Assembly (NCBI RefSeq): GCF_003589595.1
Contig: NW_020654422.1
Span: 8,325,516 to 8,389,515 of the forward strand
Direction: 5' to 3'
DNA from: Hyposmocoma kahamanoa
Lineage: Eukaryota; Arthropoda; Insecta; Lepidoptera; Cosmopterigidae
DNA length: 64,000 bases
Shown here: one piece after another, positions 1 to 9,961 of the stretch
Layout: each line of letters starts with the position of its first letter
Position numbering within the stretch: the stretch's first letter is position 1
The notes under the pieces: model-generated
The model's database searches: none
Told to the model about the DNA's origin: nothing
Seen by the model: the letters and a program-made list of their open reading frames with translations, nothing else
Position numbers and translations under genes: made by a program

Positions 1-484
1 ACTATGACTATAAAAACAAAAGGCATGGGCCCACAGGGAATTGAGTATGTCTGGTGAATTGACGACAACACGTGATCAGCCCGCCACGACAAGATCACTT
101 CTTCACCTAATTATTTTCAGTCTTACATAAAAACTCCTGTAAGCAATTCGAACATGTTTTATGTACAGGCTAAACAGACTATTATGTAGTACAGGGAAGT
201 TGGCTGGTAACCATGTAAGGCTGTACCACAACAATGTAATTGATGAAGTGAAAACAACGCTTTTCCCATAACAGCGTAACAAATTTAACACTTCAGATTC
301 AAGTAATAATAAAACAACGCAAAAATACGTATTTACGTAATTTTAAGCTTTGAACCGTGTCGTCGTTTTTGTAGTATGTAAGTCACTTCTTAGTTTTGAT
401 ATAAATATATAAAAATAAAAATTGCAATATTTATTTTGGGTGAGGTTCTATTGATGTAACAACAAATACGTCATGACCGCCTGG
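1..484. other. unassigned AT-rich DNA
   Basis: I see no gene, RNA or repeat structure here. Short open frames in this stretch have no recognisable protein features. Confidence 0.5.
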
Positions 485-775
485 AGAATATACCCTTTCA
501 AACTAAAAAAGAATTTCCAAAATCGGTTCACAATTGAAGGAGAAATCAGTAAGTACACTGACATGCCTACAAAATTTAAGAATTTTCCTCGATTTCTATG
601 GGATCCCCTCATCAGATTCTGACTTGGTAATAATGGGACCACCACGACAATGCACCGTTTCAAACAAAAAATAATTTACAAAATCGGTCTACAATTGACA
701 GAGGACGGAGAAATCGGAAAACATACATACAGCCGAACGTATAACCGCCTCCTTTTTTGAAATCGGTCAAAAATT
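485..775 (+). repeat. lepidopteran interspersed repeat, internally duplicated copy
   Basis: The stretch has the phrase 'aaatcggttcacaattga' near 520 and a similar phrase near 680, then ends in 'cctccttttttgaaatcggt'. The same order of phrases occurs at 9606, 15615 and 21350. I recognise the ending as very common in Lepidoptera but do not assign it to a transposon class. The two similar halves suggest an internal duplication. Confidence 0.6.
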
Positions 776-1404
776 AATTTATGGTATAAAGCATTGACCT
801 GACATCTGACATATACTTGCGTGATACAAAATACCATATACGATTCAAATAACAATTTTCAATCTACTGCGTCGATGTTATAATATATGTACGTTTTGTA
901 TAAACATTTAAATATCGTATACCTTGAGTATATAGCATTATAAATATAATCCCAGAGTCAAATTTAGGTGCGACGACGAGCAGAGAAGGAGAAAGTACAT
1001 TAAAAAATTAGTCTTAGAACTGATACTTCCCCTAGTTAAGTATAAAACTAGGTTAGAATTTTTTAATGTGCGGTATATATTTCAATATCTTTTTATATAA
1101 CAATCATTTTATATACTATCATTTCAGACGATTTTTACAAGGTATACGACCGGTCTCGCCTGTGGCTGCCTGTTCGAATTCGCCGGCGGCGCCGCGTGTC
1201 GGTAACTAAAAAGCGCGGCGCGAGAGACGTGCTCTCTCGTTTGGCGATTGTTCCTTGTTTGACAGCGTTAATTTGAATGATTAGTATGAATCGGTAAAGC
1301 AAACTACGTATGTTCAATGCAAAAAATCTCGACCTGCTCTTCTTGAATGATAGCACCTTCTTCTTCTGTTAAATTTTTATTTCTGTTGTATTTATTTGGT
1401 GGCA
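776..1404. other. unassigned, with a GC-rich island at 1138-1260
   Basis: Most of this is AT-rich and featureless. About 120 bases from 1138 are strikingly GC- and CpG-rich compared with their surroundings ('cgccggcggcgccgcg'). No open frame through it looks like a protein. It could be a promoter island or a remnant of a GC-rich element. The sequence does not decide. Confidence 0.35.
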
Positions 1405-1448
1405 TATAATTTATATGGCAGTAGTCACTATCTGCCATATAAATTATA
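1405..1448. repeat. perfect 17-bp hairpin
   Basis: The arms 'tataatttatatggcag' (1405-1421) and 'ctgccatataaattata' (1432-1448) are exact inverted copies around a 10-nt loop. Confidence 0.8.
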
Positions 1449-3960
1449 CGGCAGTGACTTCTTGCAATAAGCCGACGATATATATAATTCAGCGGCGTCT
1501 TTTCTTCCGGTTTTTTTTGTTAAGTTGTGTTCAATGTACAATACAAAAGTGGCTGCTGATATTTCCGAATAATAGCTCGAATCAGATTAAAGCTTTCGAC
1601 ACACGCCAGAATACCTGCGACCACGTGTGTCGGCCTGTGCTCGGCCTGTGCTCGGACTCGCACGTCTAAGAAACCAGCATTAGGCATGCCGAAGCATACC
1701 GTGTACTAGTGATGCAAAGGAAGTATCATAACAGAAACAGAAACGGAAGCAGATGTCAAAAGTAAATCTTAATTAAAGCAGATGAGGAAGCGCAAATGTA
1801 AATACTATAAAGATCTCAAAGAAATAGATTAAAACAGGGCGTGTTTTCGGTTTCATAATTGCACTTGAAACAAAACAAAATTGTTAAAACCCACGCACCC
1901 CACCGCCCAACATACACGCACGGGCCCGATTCATCGCCAACGTTACAAACTTCCGATAAAAGTTCCGTTATAAAAATTTCGGAAGCAGAAATGAAAACAG
2001 ATATGAAAAAGCGTGCGGAACGTCTGCAGTTGCTTAAGCAGAAGCAAAGGTCTGTTACATCACTACCGTGTACGCCTCTCCCCACGCCCTGCACACCCGC
2101 ATCTCGGAGTCTTGAAACCTGACGAAGTATCGCGAAGGGTGCTGAAGCTCAGGGATTCGGTATCCCCAAGCTTACGCAACATTCTATTAGTAGCTATGAC
2201 CATTATCATTGAAATTTAAACTTTTTAGTGTCATACCAACGAATTTATAGTGTCATATGATTGAGGTATATTATTTTTCGTTACATAAAAATCCTTGCCA
2301 TGCCATCCCAAAAGTGGGCGCCGGGCCTAAAACAAAATAATATAGTCGCAATGTTCTGAAGTTAAGTGTCATAACAACAACAAAAAGAGTATGAACAGTC
2401 AACATTGACAGCTGTTGACAAGCTTGAATCGCAGTCAAAGAATCTTTGTCTCTCAAAAAGTCCACCTGTGACACATTTAGGTTTGGTAAACCGAGAGAAC
2501 AGTCCGTAAAGTAAAATTATGTGCCTCACAACGCAAACTGCTTGCGGCGATTTGATTCATAACTGTATCACTCTGAATTCATAGGGTATTAAAAATTGTA
2601 ATGATAATAATAAAACTAAATTTCGTACATGAACAGAAACAGGTCACTCTAGGAGTTACAGAACAATTCAAGCTTTTTACGGTCAATCTCGAACTAGTGT
2701 TCGCTACGTAATTTCCGTGGCAATTTTTATCGAGAATGACCGTTTACATCACAGTTATCATTAAAATATGAGTTTCCATAAACTACGAGTAGGTTAAAAA
2801 ACTTGCGTTTTAAGAAAAAATTCTAAACATGGCATAAAAATTAACAATGCGCAAGGAATAATGTTGTACTTACCATAGTTTAGACGGTATCTTTATTTAT
2901 ATACTGCATTATTGATTTTTTTATGCTACATGATAACATTAATATAGTTAAATAAAAGATTATCAGTCTCTTCATAGTTGAGTGTTTAATTTTTTAGTTA
3001 ATTTTTGCTATACGCGTCAACTAAAAATGTTACAGTTTTATTGATTTTATTGAAAAAAGACCTTTCTAGAATTGTCTATTCGAAAACGTGTATTTCTGTC
3101 TTTCTGTCTAACCGCTTTTTGTCTTTTTATCTTTCTTTAATTCTTAATGACTGTCCCTATTAAAATAACCTAGTTGGTCCACTAGGGCTAGACCTACCTA
3201 GGTTGGCATTTTCCTCTAATGGCAATGCAGTGACGACGAAGGATGGCACGCAATAATCGCACCGTTAATACAATAGTGTATTAACTCAAAAGTGCACTTT
3301 TTTCGGAATCGATGAAAAACGAGTTACTTGCTTGCCGTGAAAGATTATTTAAATTTATGCATAGGTTAAAGTTTATTACAAGTAGACATCTAAACAATTT
3401 CCTACTTGAAAAATATATTTCAAAATAAAACAGAAAATAATTGACCATTGTTGAGTAAGGGCTGTTTTGTCTAGAAGTAGCTCAAAAGAAGGTTAGTACC
3501 ATTTTAGGTAAGTAAATTTCTTTTGTTTCTTGCAATATTCTAACGATGGACATATATTTTGAGTTACAACACTGTTTCAATAGCCGTGCGACTATGAAAT
3601 AGTTGCCTTACCGTACATCACAAACCGAGTAGAGTTTAGTAGTTTGGATAGTCTCTTCGTTTAAATGACATGCTTTAAGGTTCTGTGTGCTTTTTCTAGT
3701 AGAAAAGTTTTGTATCTTCTCATACAGGTATGCATACGTAAATAGAGATTGGCTAAGCGCCTGGTATACTAAGAAAAATATACATATAAGGATCCGCCGA
3801 CTTCCGTAGTTCTATAAAAATATAAACAGGTATTCAAACTATCTGCTATCTGCAGACGGACGGATGCTAATCCAAATCACCAATCTAAAACTAGAAACTT
3901 TAGTAAGGTCGAGGCATTTATGCTTAGTAGATTGAATAGAGCATAACAGTTTATAAGCCA
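1449..3960. other. unassigned AT-rich DNA
   Basis: I see no supported gene. The open frames around 1859-2122 and 2013-2219 are short and of low complexity, without family resemblance. A small direct repeat ('cggcctgtgct' twice, near 1630) is the only local structure noted. Confidence 0.45.
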
Positions 3961-3964
3961 GTAT

Positions 3965-4335
3965 GTTAAAGGATAATTTGTTTTTGTTAGAGACGTTTTC
4001 GCGTGCACTTTTGCTTTTGTTTATTCAGTTGTTTATAAAAAATATCACAATTTTCCTGGGAAATAGAGCAAAGTTCATTATAAATCATGACTAAGGTAAG
4101 GCCTAGAATACTGCCCTGGAGAACACCAAATCGCTGGAGACTGACTCAGTCTTGACACACTGATAGCGATATGTCAAACAGCCTGCAAATATTTATAGGG
4201 TCAATACTTACCAAGGTTGGGGTCAGAAATAGTGTGAGATATAGGTCAAAGAAACTACTTTTGAAATTGATTCCACTCGCTAACTGGGTAATAAGGCTAA
4301 CCTTTGAAAAGTGTCATGTCAAGGCGTGATTGCGT
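3965..4335 (-). pseudogene. decayed LINE reverse transcriptase fragment
   Basis: Reading the minus strand across about 4075-4135 gives GVLQGSILGLTL followed by an IYNELC-like stretch. This matches the conserved 'GVPQGSxLGPxLFxxYINDL' block of Jockey/I-type non-LTR reverse transcriptases. The surrounding frame has stops and no catalytic YADD could be read downstream, so this is an old fragment. The outer limits are approximate. Confidence 0.6.
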
Positions 4336-4654
4336 GACCCGTAATGTCCGAAAAAGGTCTGTATAAAGTTTCCTTATGATTAAATAGCGTGCATTGGAAT
4401 TTAAATCTAAAAACCTTTAAGTTCCCAAGAAGATTACTAATGATCTACTGCAGTGCACGATGATGTTTTAAATGCTTTTGCTTACCTATTTAAAACGTTT
4501 ATGACCCTTGGCAATTAGCATGAAACGAACTTATGCTTCACTTATTTACCTAACAATTTATCAGCATTTCTCAAAACTTATAATAAAATTTTCTAAGGGG
4601 CCTCTACGGACCCAGGTTCTTTTGTAAATTATTGTTTTTATATTAAGTTTTACG
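4336..4654. other. unassigned DNA
   Basis: Nothing recognisable was seen. Confidence 0.4.
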
Positions 4655-4865
4655 TTTTCGCGATTGTTACAGATAGGAAATGAAACTATTTTTTCGGATC
4701 TAAATCGCGTATATTTGTAATTTCAAACAAACTAACGTTCCGGGCCCTCTACAGGTCCCATGATCACGGCTGACTGAGATGGTAAAGTCATCAATCAACA
4801 AGTTATTTCGAATTTTAATGCAAACTACTTTATTTTACACTATGGTTACAAAAGTTATTAAACTT
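4655..4865 (-). mobile_element. Penelope-like element 3'-end fragment
   Basis: The block containing 'ttttcgcgattgttacaga' and 'gggccctctacaggtcccat' is closely similar, in the same order, to 22541-22760. There the block follows the GIY-YIG reading frame of a Penelope-like element. Here only the 3' non-coding end is present, with no coding part, so it is a 5'-truncated copy in minus orientation. Confidence 0.6.
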
Positions 4866-5550
4866 CGTCCATACATTTATTTTACAGCTCGAGTACTAAA
4901 CAATTAGTGATGTCCTAATGCGTTACCGATTCGGTATCTTATAACTGTTATAAAAATCTACTTTATTGATTGATGAATGTGAGCGCATTCACATTCATAA
5001 TGAATTAACACTGATGTTACTGAGATTTCCAGTGATAATTCCAGTTCCTATGAATAAGAATCCGACGATTCATTACAATAAACAATTAGAATTTCTTATA
5101 ATTATTTATATCTATTTATTTTCATTATAATGTATTAGACAGGTACCAAAACCTTTTATTAATTATACAATGGAGAAATCAACTTGAATAATCTTCGTTA
5201 CTTAATCTGTCGGCTCGAGAAATATCGGAGCTAAAGAGCACGTATCTATAAAGAAAAAAATAGCGTCCTTGAAATATTGCACTTTTTTATCTATGGTTAG
5301 CACATTTAGGCATGCTTAAGCCAAAAGTAAATTAGATGGTTGGACCAAGGTTGGACCCTTAGACTGTTTTTTTCCATCCTGTAAGGTTGGATCTTGAACA
5401 TGGACCTTATTTTGAGTTTTCCCAAGAACGTTCAAATTTATGCTACATACGTTTAATATAATGCTTATATATGAATACAACAATTTGTATTATCTTATTT
5501 TATTTTATAACGTATTTGCTCGTAAAGTGGCTGAAATCACACCAATTTCA
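4866..5550. other. unassigned AT-rich DNA
   Basis: No gene or repeat was identified. Confidence 0.4.
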
Positions 5551-5908
5551 ATATCGTAATGTACTTCATTACGCACTTGTGCGTTATTGTAATGTAAAAC
5601 GCACCAGTTTTTTTTTTAATAAAGTAACATGCACGGTTTTTTAAGATGCTCCGTCTAAAAATTAACGATACTTTTTTCAATCTTTGCAAAGAGTTTTTAT
5701 GTTAGAAAAGTGGTCAATATTTTTAGAATAAAATTAACTTTGGGAGATAAAATATAGTAAATAAACATTTAATTCTTTCATTTAATTAATTTCGACAATA
5801 AATTACAACCATTTATCTGTAACAAAAACACAAAAATATTAATTTACTTTATTAGTAATACTGGCTATTTTTATACCTTTGCCTAAAAAAAAACGTTGAT
5901 GCGCGCGC

Positions 5909-7267
5909 ATGGCTAATTTGTGGACAAGTAAAAATTATTTCGCGCGCTTTTTCTTTTCGCTGTATTGTTTTTATTTGAAAATGTCGTCAAGTAGTGATGA
6001 ATTTATTAATTCGACACCGCCACAAGTCTTAAACGCAGCGAAAAAGGCTACTCTAAGCCTCTTACCTGAAAAATCGACCGATAGACACTTACAATCGTAT
6101 CAAAATTTCATCATATGGAAAACAAGCAGAGATGCAAATTCATTTTCAGAAAATGTGTTTTTAGCCTATGTCATGGAACTTTCTCAAAAATATAAGTCAA
6201 GCTCAATGTGGTGTTACTATTCAATGCTAAAAAGCACTATGAAAACAAACCATGGTATTGATATCAAGTTATACTCCAACTTGATAGCATTTCTAAAAAG
6301 ACGCTCAGATGGCCATGCAAGTAAAAAGTCGAAAGTATTTTCGGCTGACAATATCAAGAAGTTCCTAAAAGAAGCTCCGGATTGGCGATATTTGGCAACA
6401 AAGGTCAGTTGAAACTAAATTATTGTTATTAATTTCTTTCACTTTCGTATTTCTTTACAATATAGGTGTTTATACGTTCTTTTTATCTCTTTTCAGGCTG
6501 TATTAATATTCGGTATAAATGGTGAATGTAGACGTCAAGAGTTGGCAAACATAACAACTAATGATGTCGAGAACCATGGGCGGGTTCTTCTTGTCCAGGT
6601 CAATAACACAAAAAATAAAATTCCAAGGTCGTTCACAATACAGGGGCATTTTTACGACGTAGTGAAGAAATACGAAGCGCTTCGTTCAACAAAAGCTAAT
6701 TACAACAGATTTTTTCAAAATTACCAAAATGGAAAATGCACTAACCAACCCATTGGCATTAATAAATTGGGAGCAATGCCGAAAGAAATTGCCACTTTCT
6801 TAAATTTGCCTCAAGCACATGAATACACAGGGCACAGTTTTAGAAGGTCCTCGGCTACATTGCTCGCCGATTCAGGTGCGGACTTATTGACACTAAAACG
6901 CCACGGAGGATGGCGGTCAAGCAATGTAGCCGAAGGATACATTGAAGACTCGATAAGAAACAAAGAAAAAATTAGCTCTCGCATTACAAGGAACATAAAT
7001 TTGGAGTCAAGTGTTTACTTTCAACCATCTACGAGCACACACGCGTACATTCCACCATCGTCGCCGCAGCCGCAACCGCTTCCGCTGCCGCCACCGACTG
7101 CAGAACTCTGTGGTCTCGTTTCTCCTACTTTCACTCAAGAGAGTGAGAGAGAGACTGGGGAGATTGTAACTAATATTAACAACTTGACAACATTAAAAAT
7201 GCCAACTGGCAACGTAACAATCACTTTTGAAAATTGTTCAAATTTCTATAACTGCTTTAACAAGTAA
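5909..7267 (+). CDS. Crypton-like tyrosine recombinase, two exons
   Basis: Coding runs as exon 1 at 5909-6403 and exon 2 at 6497-7267, separated by a 93-bp phase-0 intron with GT at 6404 and AG at 6495-6496 after a pyrimidine tract. The spliced product is about 421 aa from the first ATG. A second in-frame ATG at 5981 (MSSSSDEF) is a plausible alternative start and would remove 24 residues. The catalytic set of a tyrosine recombinase is visible (numbered from 5909): Arg177 in GECRRQEL, His278 and Arg281 in GHSFRRS, His301 in KRHGGW, and the nucleophile Tyr313 in AEGYI. Residues before about 165 form an SAM-like core-binding region. The tail is Pro-rich and ends with an Asn/Cys/Phe-rich segment. 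The predicted role is DNA strand exchange for element movement. A domesticated copy is possible. No disrupting stop or frameshift is seen. Confidence 0.85.
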
Positions 7268-7353
7268 TTAAAGATTTATTCGTTTAAGAAAGTCAGAGTC
7301 TTATTTATTTCCTCGCAAATATGTTATAAAACGTCGTATGACATACGTGCGCT

Positions 7354-7410
7354 TTGAAAATTACAGCCTCTGCTTTCTTATAACAATATCGCCTTGGCTG
7401 TAATTTTCAA
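7354..7410. repeat. perfect 15-bp inverted repeat downstream of the recombinase
   Basis: The arms 'ttgaaaattacagcc' (7354-7368) and 'ggctgtaattttcaa' (7396-7410) are exact inverted copies around a 27-nt loop, about 90 bases after the recombinase stop codon. It may be a recombinase binding site, a transcript end structure or an unrelated hairpin. Confidence 0.8.
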
Positions 7411-7440
7411 TTCACCGCATTTATATCATAATGTACTATT

Positions 7441-7680
7441 ATGTTAATGAATTTTTTTGTGAAATAACTCCATTAGTTTTGTTATGATGATGACTATAAA
7501 GGTCGAACACTCAGAAAAATTTTTTTCGTAGACCCGGTGGGACTTGAACCCACGACCATGCTCATACCCGTAGCTCAGATGGTTAGAGCAATTCTACGGT
7601 GCAGCATGGTCGTGGCTTCAAGTTCCACCGGGTCGACGAAGAAAATTTTTTTGAGTGTTCGATTTAAATAAATTAAATTT
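7441..7680 (+). repeat. tRNA-like fold-back cassette, locus 1
   Basis: A flank 'gtgaaataactccattagt' (about 7459) leads to 'aaggtcgaacactcagaaaa', then a fold-back with arms 7503-7561 and 7604-7662 that pair at about 54 of 59 positions. The centre and right arm read as a tRNA-like body on the plus strand: ACCCG and CGGGT ends, an A-box-like TAGCTCAGATGG, and a T-arm GTGGCTTCAAGTTCCAC. The left arm carries the box-B half in reverse. No regular anticodon arm can be drawn, so it is not called a functional tRNA. The flank recurs at 17.6, 25.6, 28.6, 40.2 and 41.05 kb. Confidence 0.7.
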
Positions 7681-8281
7681 ATTATTGTTGTTGTTTGTAA
7701 ATAGAATGTAGACACGAGGTGTATTTTTACACAAGTTTCACACATGAAAAAGGCTTGTAAATTGTGATCGAGTGACAAAAGTTCGAGGATAATTCAGAGG
7801 CAGACGGAGCGACACAGCGGGCGCCGTTTTTCACTGACCGTCCATTATGTCTTTGCGTACATACCCAAAATATTGCTCAACGTTATTCACACTGCTTGTT
7901 ACAACTAGACATGATTTTCTATATCATGATTGTCTATATTATGACGGTGAATGGTGAGTTCGTGCATAAACATAAATTTTTATCACTGACGCTAATAGAG
8001 TTTCTGGGGGCCTACCATAACCTTTCAAAAAACAATCTTATTTCAATATAAGCTTATAGTAAGCTTATTATAATATTAATCATATTCGTACCAGGACATA
8101 CCTATCAACTAAGACATGTATTATTGCTAAAGGGACTGAAAGAACGAATGATTTACCAATATTGTCTATTCCTTACTAAAAATAGGAAAGCAATAACGCT
8201 ATACGAACTGCATAATGCCTTCTCTTCTTTTTTATGTTTCGAATCGTCCTATCGTAGTATAATGTTAAAGTACTTAATATT
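7681..8281. other. unassigned DNA
   Basis: I see nothing recognisable. The short open frame at 8124-8306 runs into the MITE and is not supported. Confidence 0.4.
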
Positions 8282-8289
8282 ATTTGCAT

Positions 8290-8575
8290 CATTGACTTAC
8301 AAATAAATGGACGACGGGTCTAATACAAAAACCACGAAAAAAATGTCCCAAGTCAATCTATTTAAACGCAGTGACATGTAAAGGAATATGAAAAAGCTAA
8401 AACGTTGAATTTAAATTGTAATGTCATCGCAGTACTGTCTAATTTTGCTTGCTTCGCTGTCAGTCGAACAAACGAAGACTAAAGCGTGAATGACGCTCTG
8501 TATACGATTTTAACGCCCTATAAGTTCGGACACTTTTTAGCGCGGACCCGACGTCCGTATAATTGTAAGTCAATG
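8290..8575. mobile_element. hAT-like MITE, copy 1 (8-bp target duplication)
   Basis: This is a 286-bp non-coding element with ends CATTGACTTACAA and TTGTAAGTCAATG, and the inverted similarity continues for about 33 bp. It is flanked on both sides by ATTTGCAT (8282-8289 and 8576-8583). A second, nearly identical copy lies at 35597-35880 with a different 8-bp duplication. Eight-base duplications are characteristic of hAT transposases, so the element was probably moved in trans by a hAT enzyme not present here. Confidence 0.9.
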
Positions 8576-8583
8576 ATTTGCAT

Positions 8584-9605
8584 TCAGAGAATTTTAACTG
8601 CCAAAAAAAGAAAAGTATGAAATCTATTAAAATTACGTTGTTTTCAATTATTTTTCCGCATTTTCATGAAGAAAAGTAAATAAAACAAGCTAAGTCTTGA
8701 TTGTTCACGTTGTGAATTCAGGATTGTTGCCTGGTGTCAACTGTTAGTTTCGCCAAGGAGCATATATATGTCGCTGTCCAAATTTTACGAAATGAACATC
8801 GCGTATTTTTATTTAACGAGAAATTATTTCCTATGTACTATTAAATAAAAAAATAAACAAAATATTGAAGAGATATATGTAAATAAACAAGTACAACTTA
8901 ACTTTTAATCATTACAAATCAATATTAGGACAATAAAACTGAAAATATTGTTGTTTCCATTGCATTCGTGTAAATATTTTAAGATTGCTAAATTTGACAT
9001 AAGAGCAATATTACTTTAATGTTAAAGTCGCGTCATAGTATGAATACTGAATGAATGAATAGTCACAAAGCTGCCAACAAAACATCATAGTTGTAACATT
9101 ATAATAAGCTTACTTTAAGCGCGTAATGTATGAAAAGTCAATGTAAGGTTAAAGTAATATTGTTCTAAGAGGTTGTGGTAAAAAAAAAAAAAAAAAAGGC
9201 CCCCAGGTGCATGATCTCACCCTTTGATATCAGTAATTTTGTATAGTTCAGTTATCGACATTATAAGGGAAGTGAGAGAGAAGTCTATAAATTTGAAAAA
9301 ACTTTTTGTTTTTAAACATAAATCAATAGTGTTTACTTTACTTCACAGAACCTTCAAGTAAGATTATGCTGTAGTATGTTTCATAAAAAAGCTATTATAA
9401 TTATTACTAAAAAAATTTAATTAAAATTTCTCTAAATCTCCAATAATAAATACAAAAAATTCAATAATTAACTAACCAGTACTCGACACTCACCAATAAT
9501 GAATACTTAGTAATTGAGGCTTACCAATAAGAAACGTGTTACTATGGTAGAAGATTTTGTCCTAATGTTATTCGAAATAAATTTAAAAATAACATTTTTT
9601 TATAA
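8584..9605. other. unassigned AT-rich DNA with a poly(A) run
   Basis: There is no gene. An A-run of about 18 lies at 9180-9197, possibly the scar of a retroposed sequence, but no source sequence is recognised beside it. Confidence 0.4.
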
Positions 9606-9863
9606 AAAACTGACATCAAAAGTTCGTGGAATTACATTTTCCATGTTTTATTGATAGCGGTTACCAGAAAGTGCGGGAAATTGGACTCATCCCCTAGTTT
9701 GCAACCCTTAGAGGAATATTTTCTTTAAATTGAAATGGAACTGAGGTACACTCTTTCTAATAAAAAAAAAACGAAGGTTCACAAATTCCGAAAAGATCGC
9801 GTCACATTACAAAGAAAATAGAGCCGAATTGAGAACCTCCTACCTTTTTGAAGTCGGTTAAAA
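9606..9863 (+). repeat. lepidopteran interspersed repeat
   Basis: Phrases occur in the same order as at 21350-21668: 'catcaaaagttcgtggaatt', 'cactctttctaataaa', 'ggttcacaaattccg', and the ending 'gaacctcctacctttttgaa' then 'gtcggttaaaa'. There is no coding capacity. The class is not assigned. Confidence 0.65.
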
Positions 9864-9961
9864 AGATGTCGAACAGTGGTGCTAAGTCATTCACAGCGCC
9901 ACCTACTTAATTACACATACATGTGTTGTGTTCTTTAACAATATCACTACAAAGAATATTA

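Larger units (their letters stand above)
5551..7440 (+). mobile_element. probable Crypton-type element around a tyrosine recombinase gene
   Basis: Proposed extent only. The motif 'atatcgtaatgtac' (5551-5564) recurs as 'atatcataatgtac' (7423-7436) in direct orientation on either side of the recombinase gene. A perfect 15-bp inverted repeat lies downstream at 7354-7410. Cryptons have no long terminal inverted repeats and move by a tyrosine recombinase, so short direct matches at the ends would fit. The boundaries are an inference and could be off by hundreds of bases. Confidence 0.4.

Noticed and set aside
1859..2219. Open frames of 87 and 68 codons, Lys/Ser/Thr-rich
   Set aside because: They overlap each other and an antisense frame, show no domain, and lack splice or start context. 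Chance frames are likely.
7560..7632. Functional nuclear tRNA gene
   Set aside because: A and B boxes and acceptor ends are present, but no proper anticodon stem and loop can be drawn, and the unit belongs to a fold-back repeat family.
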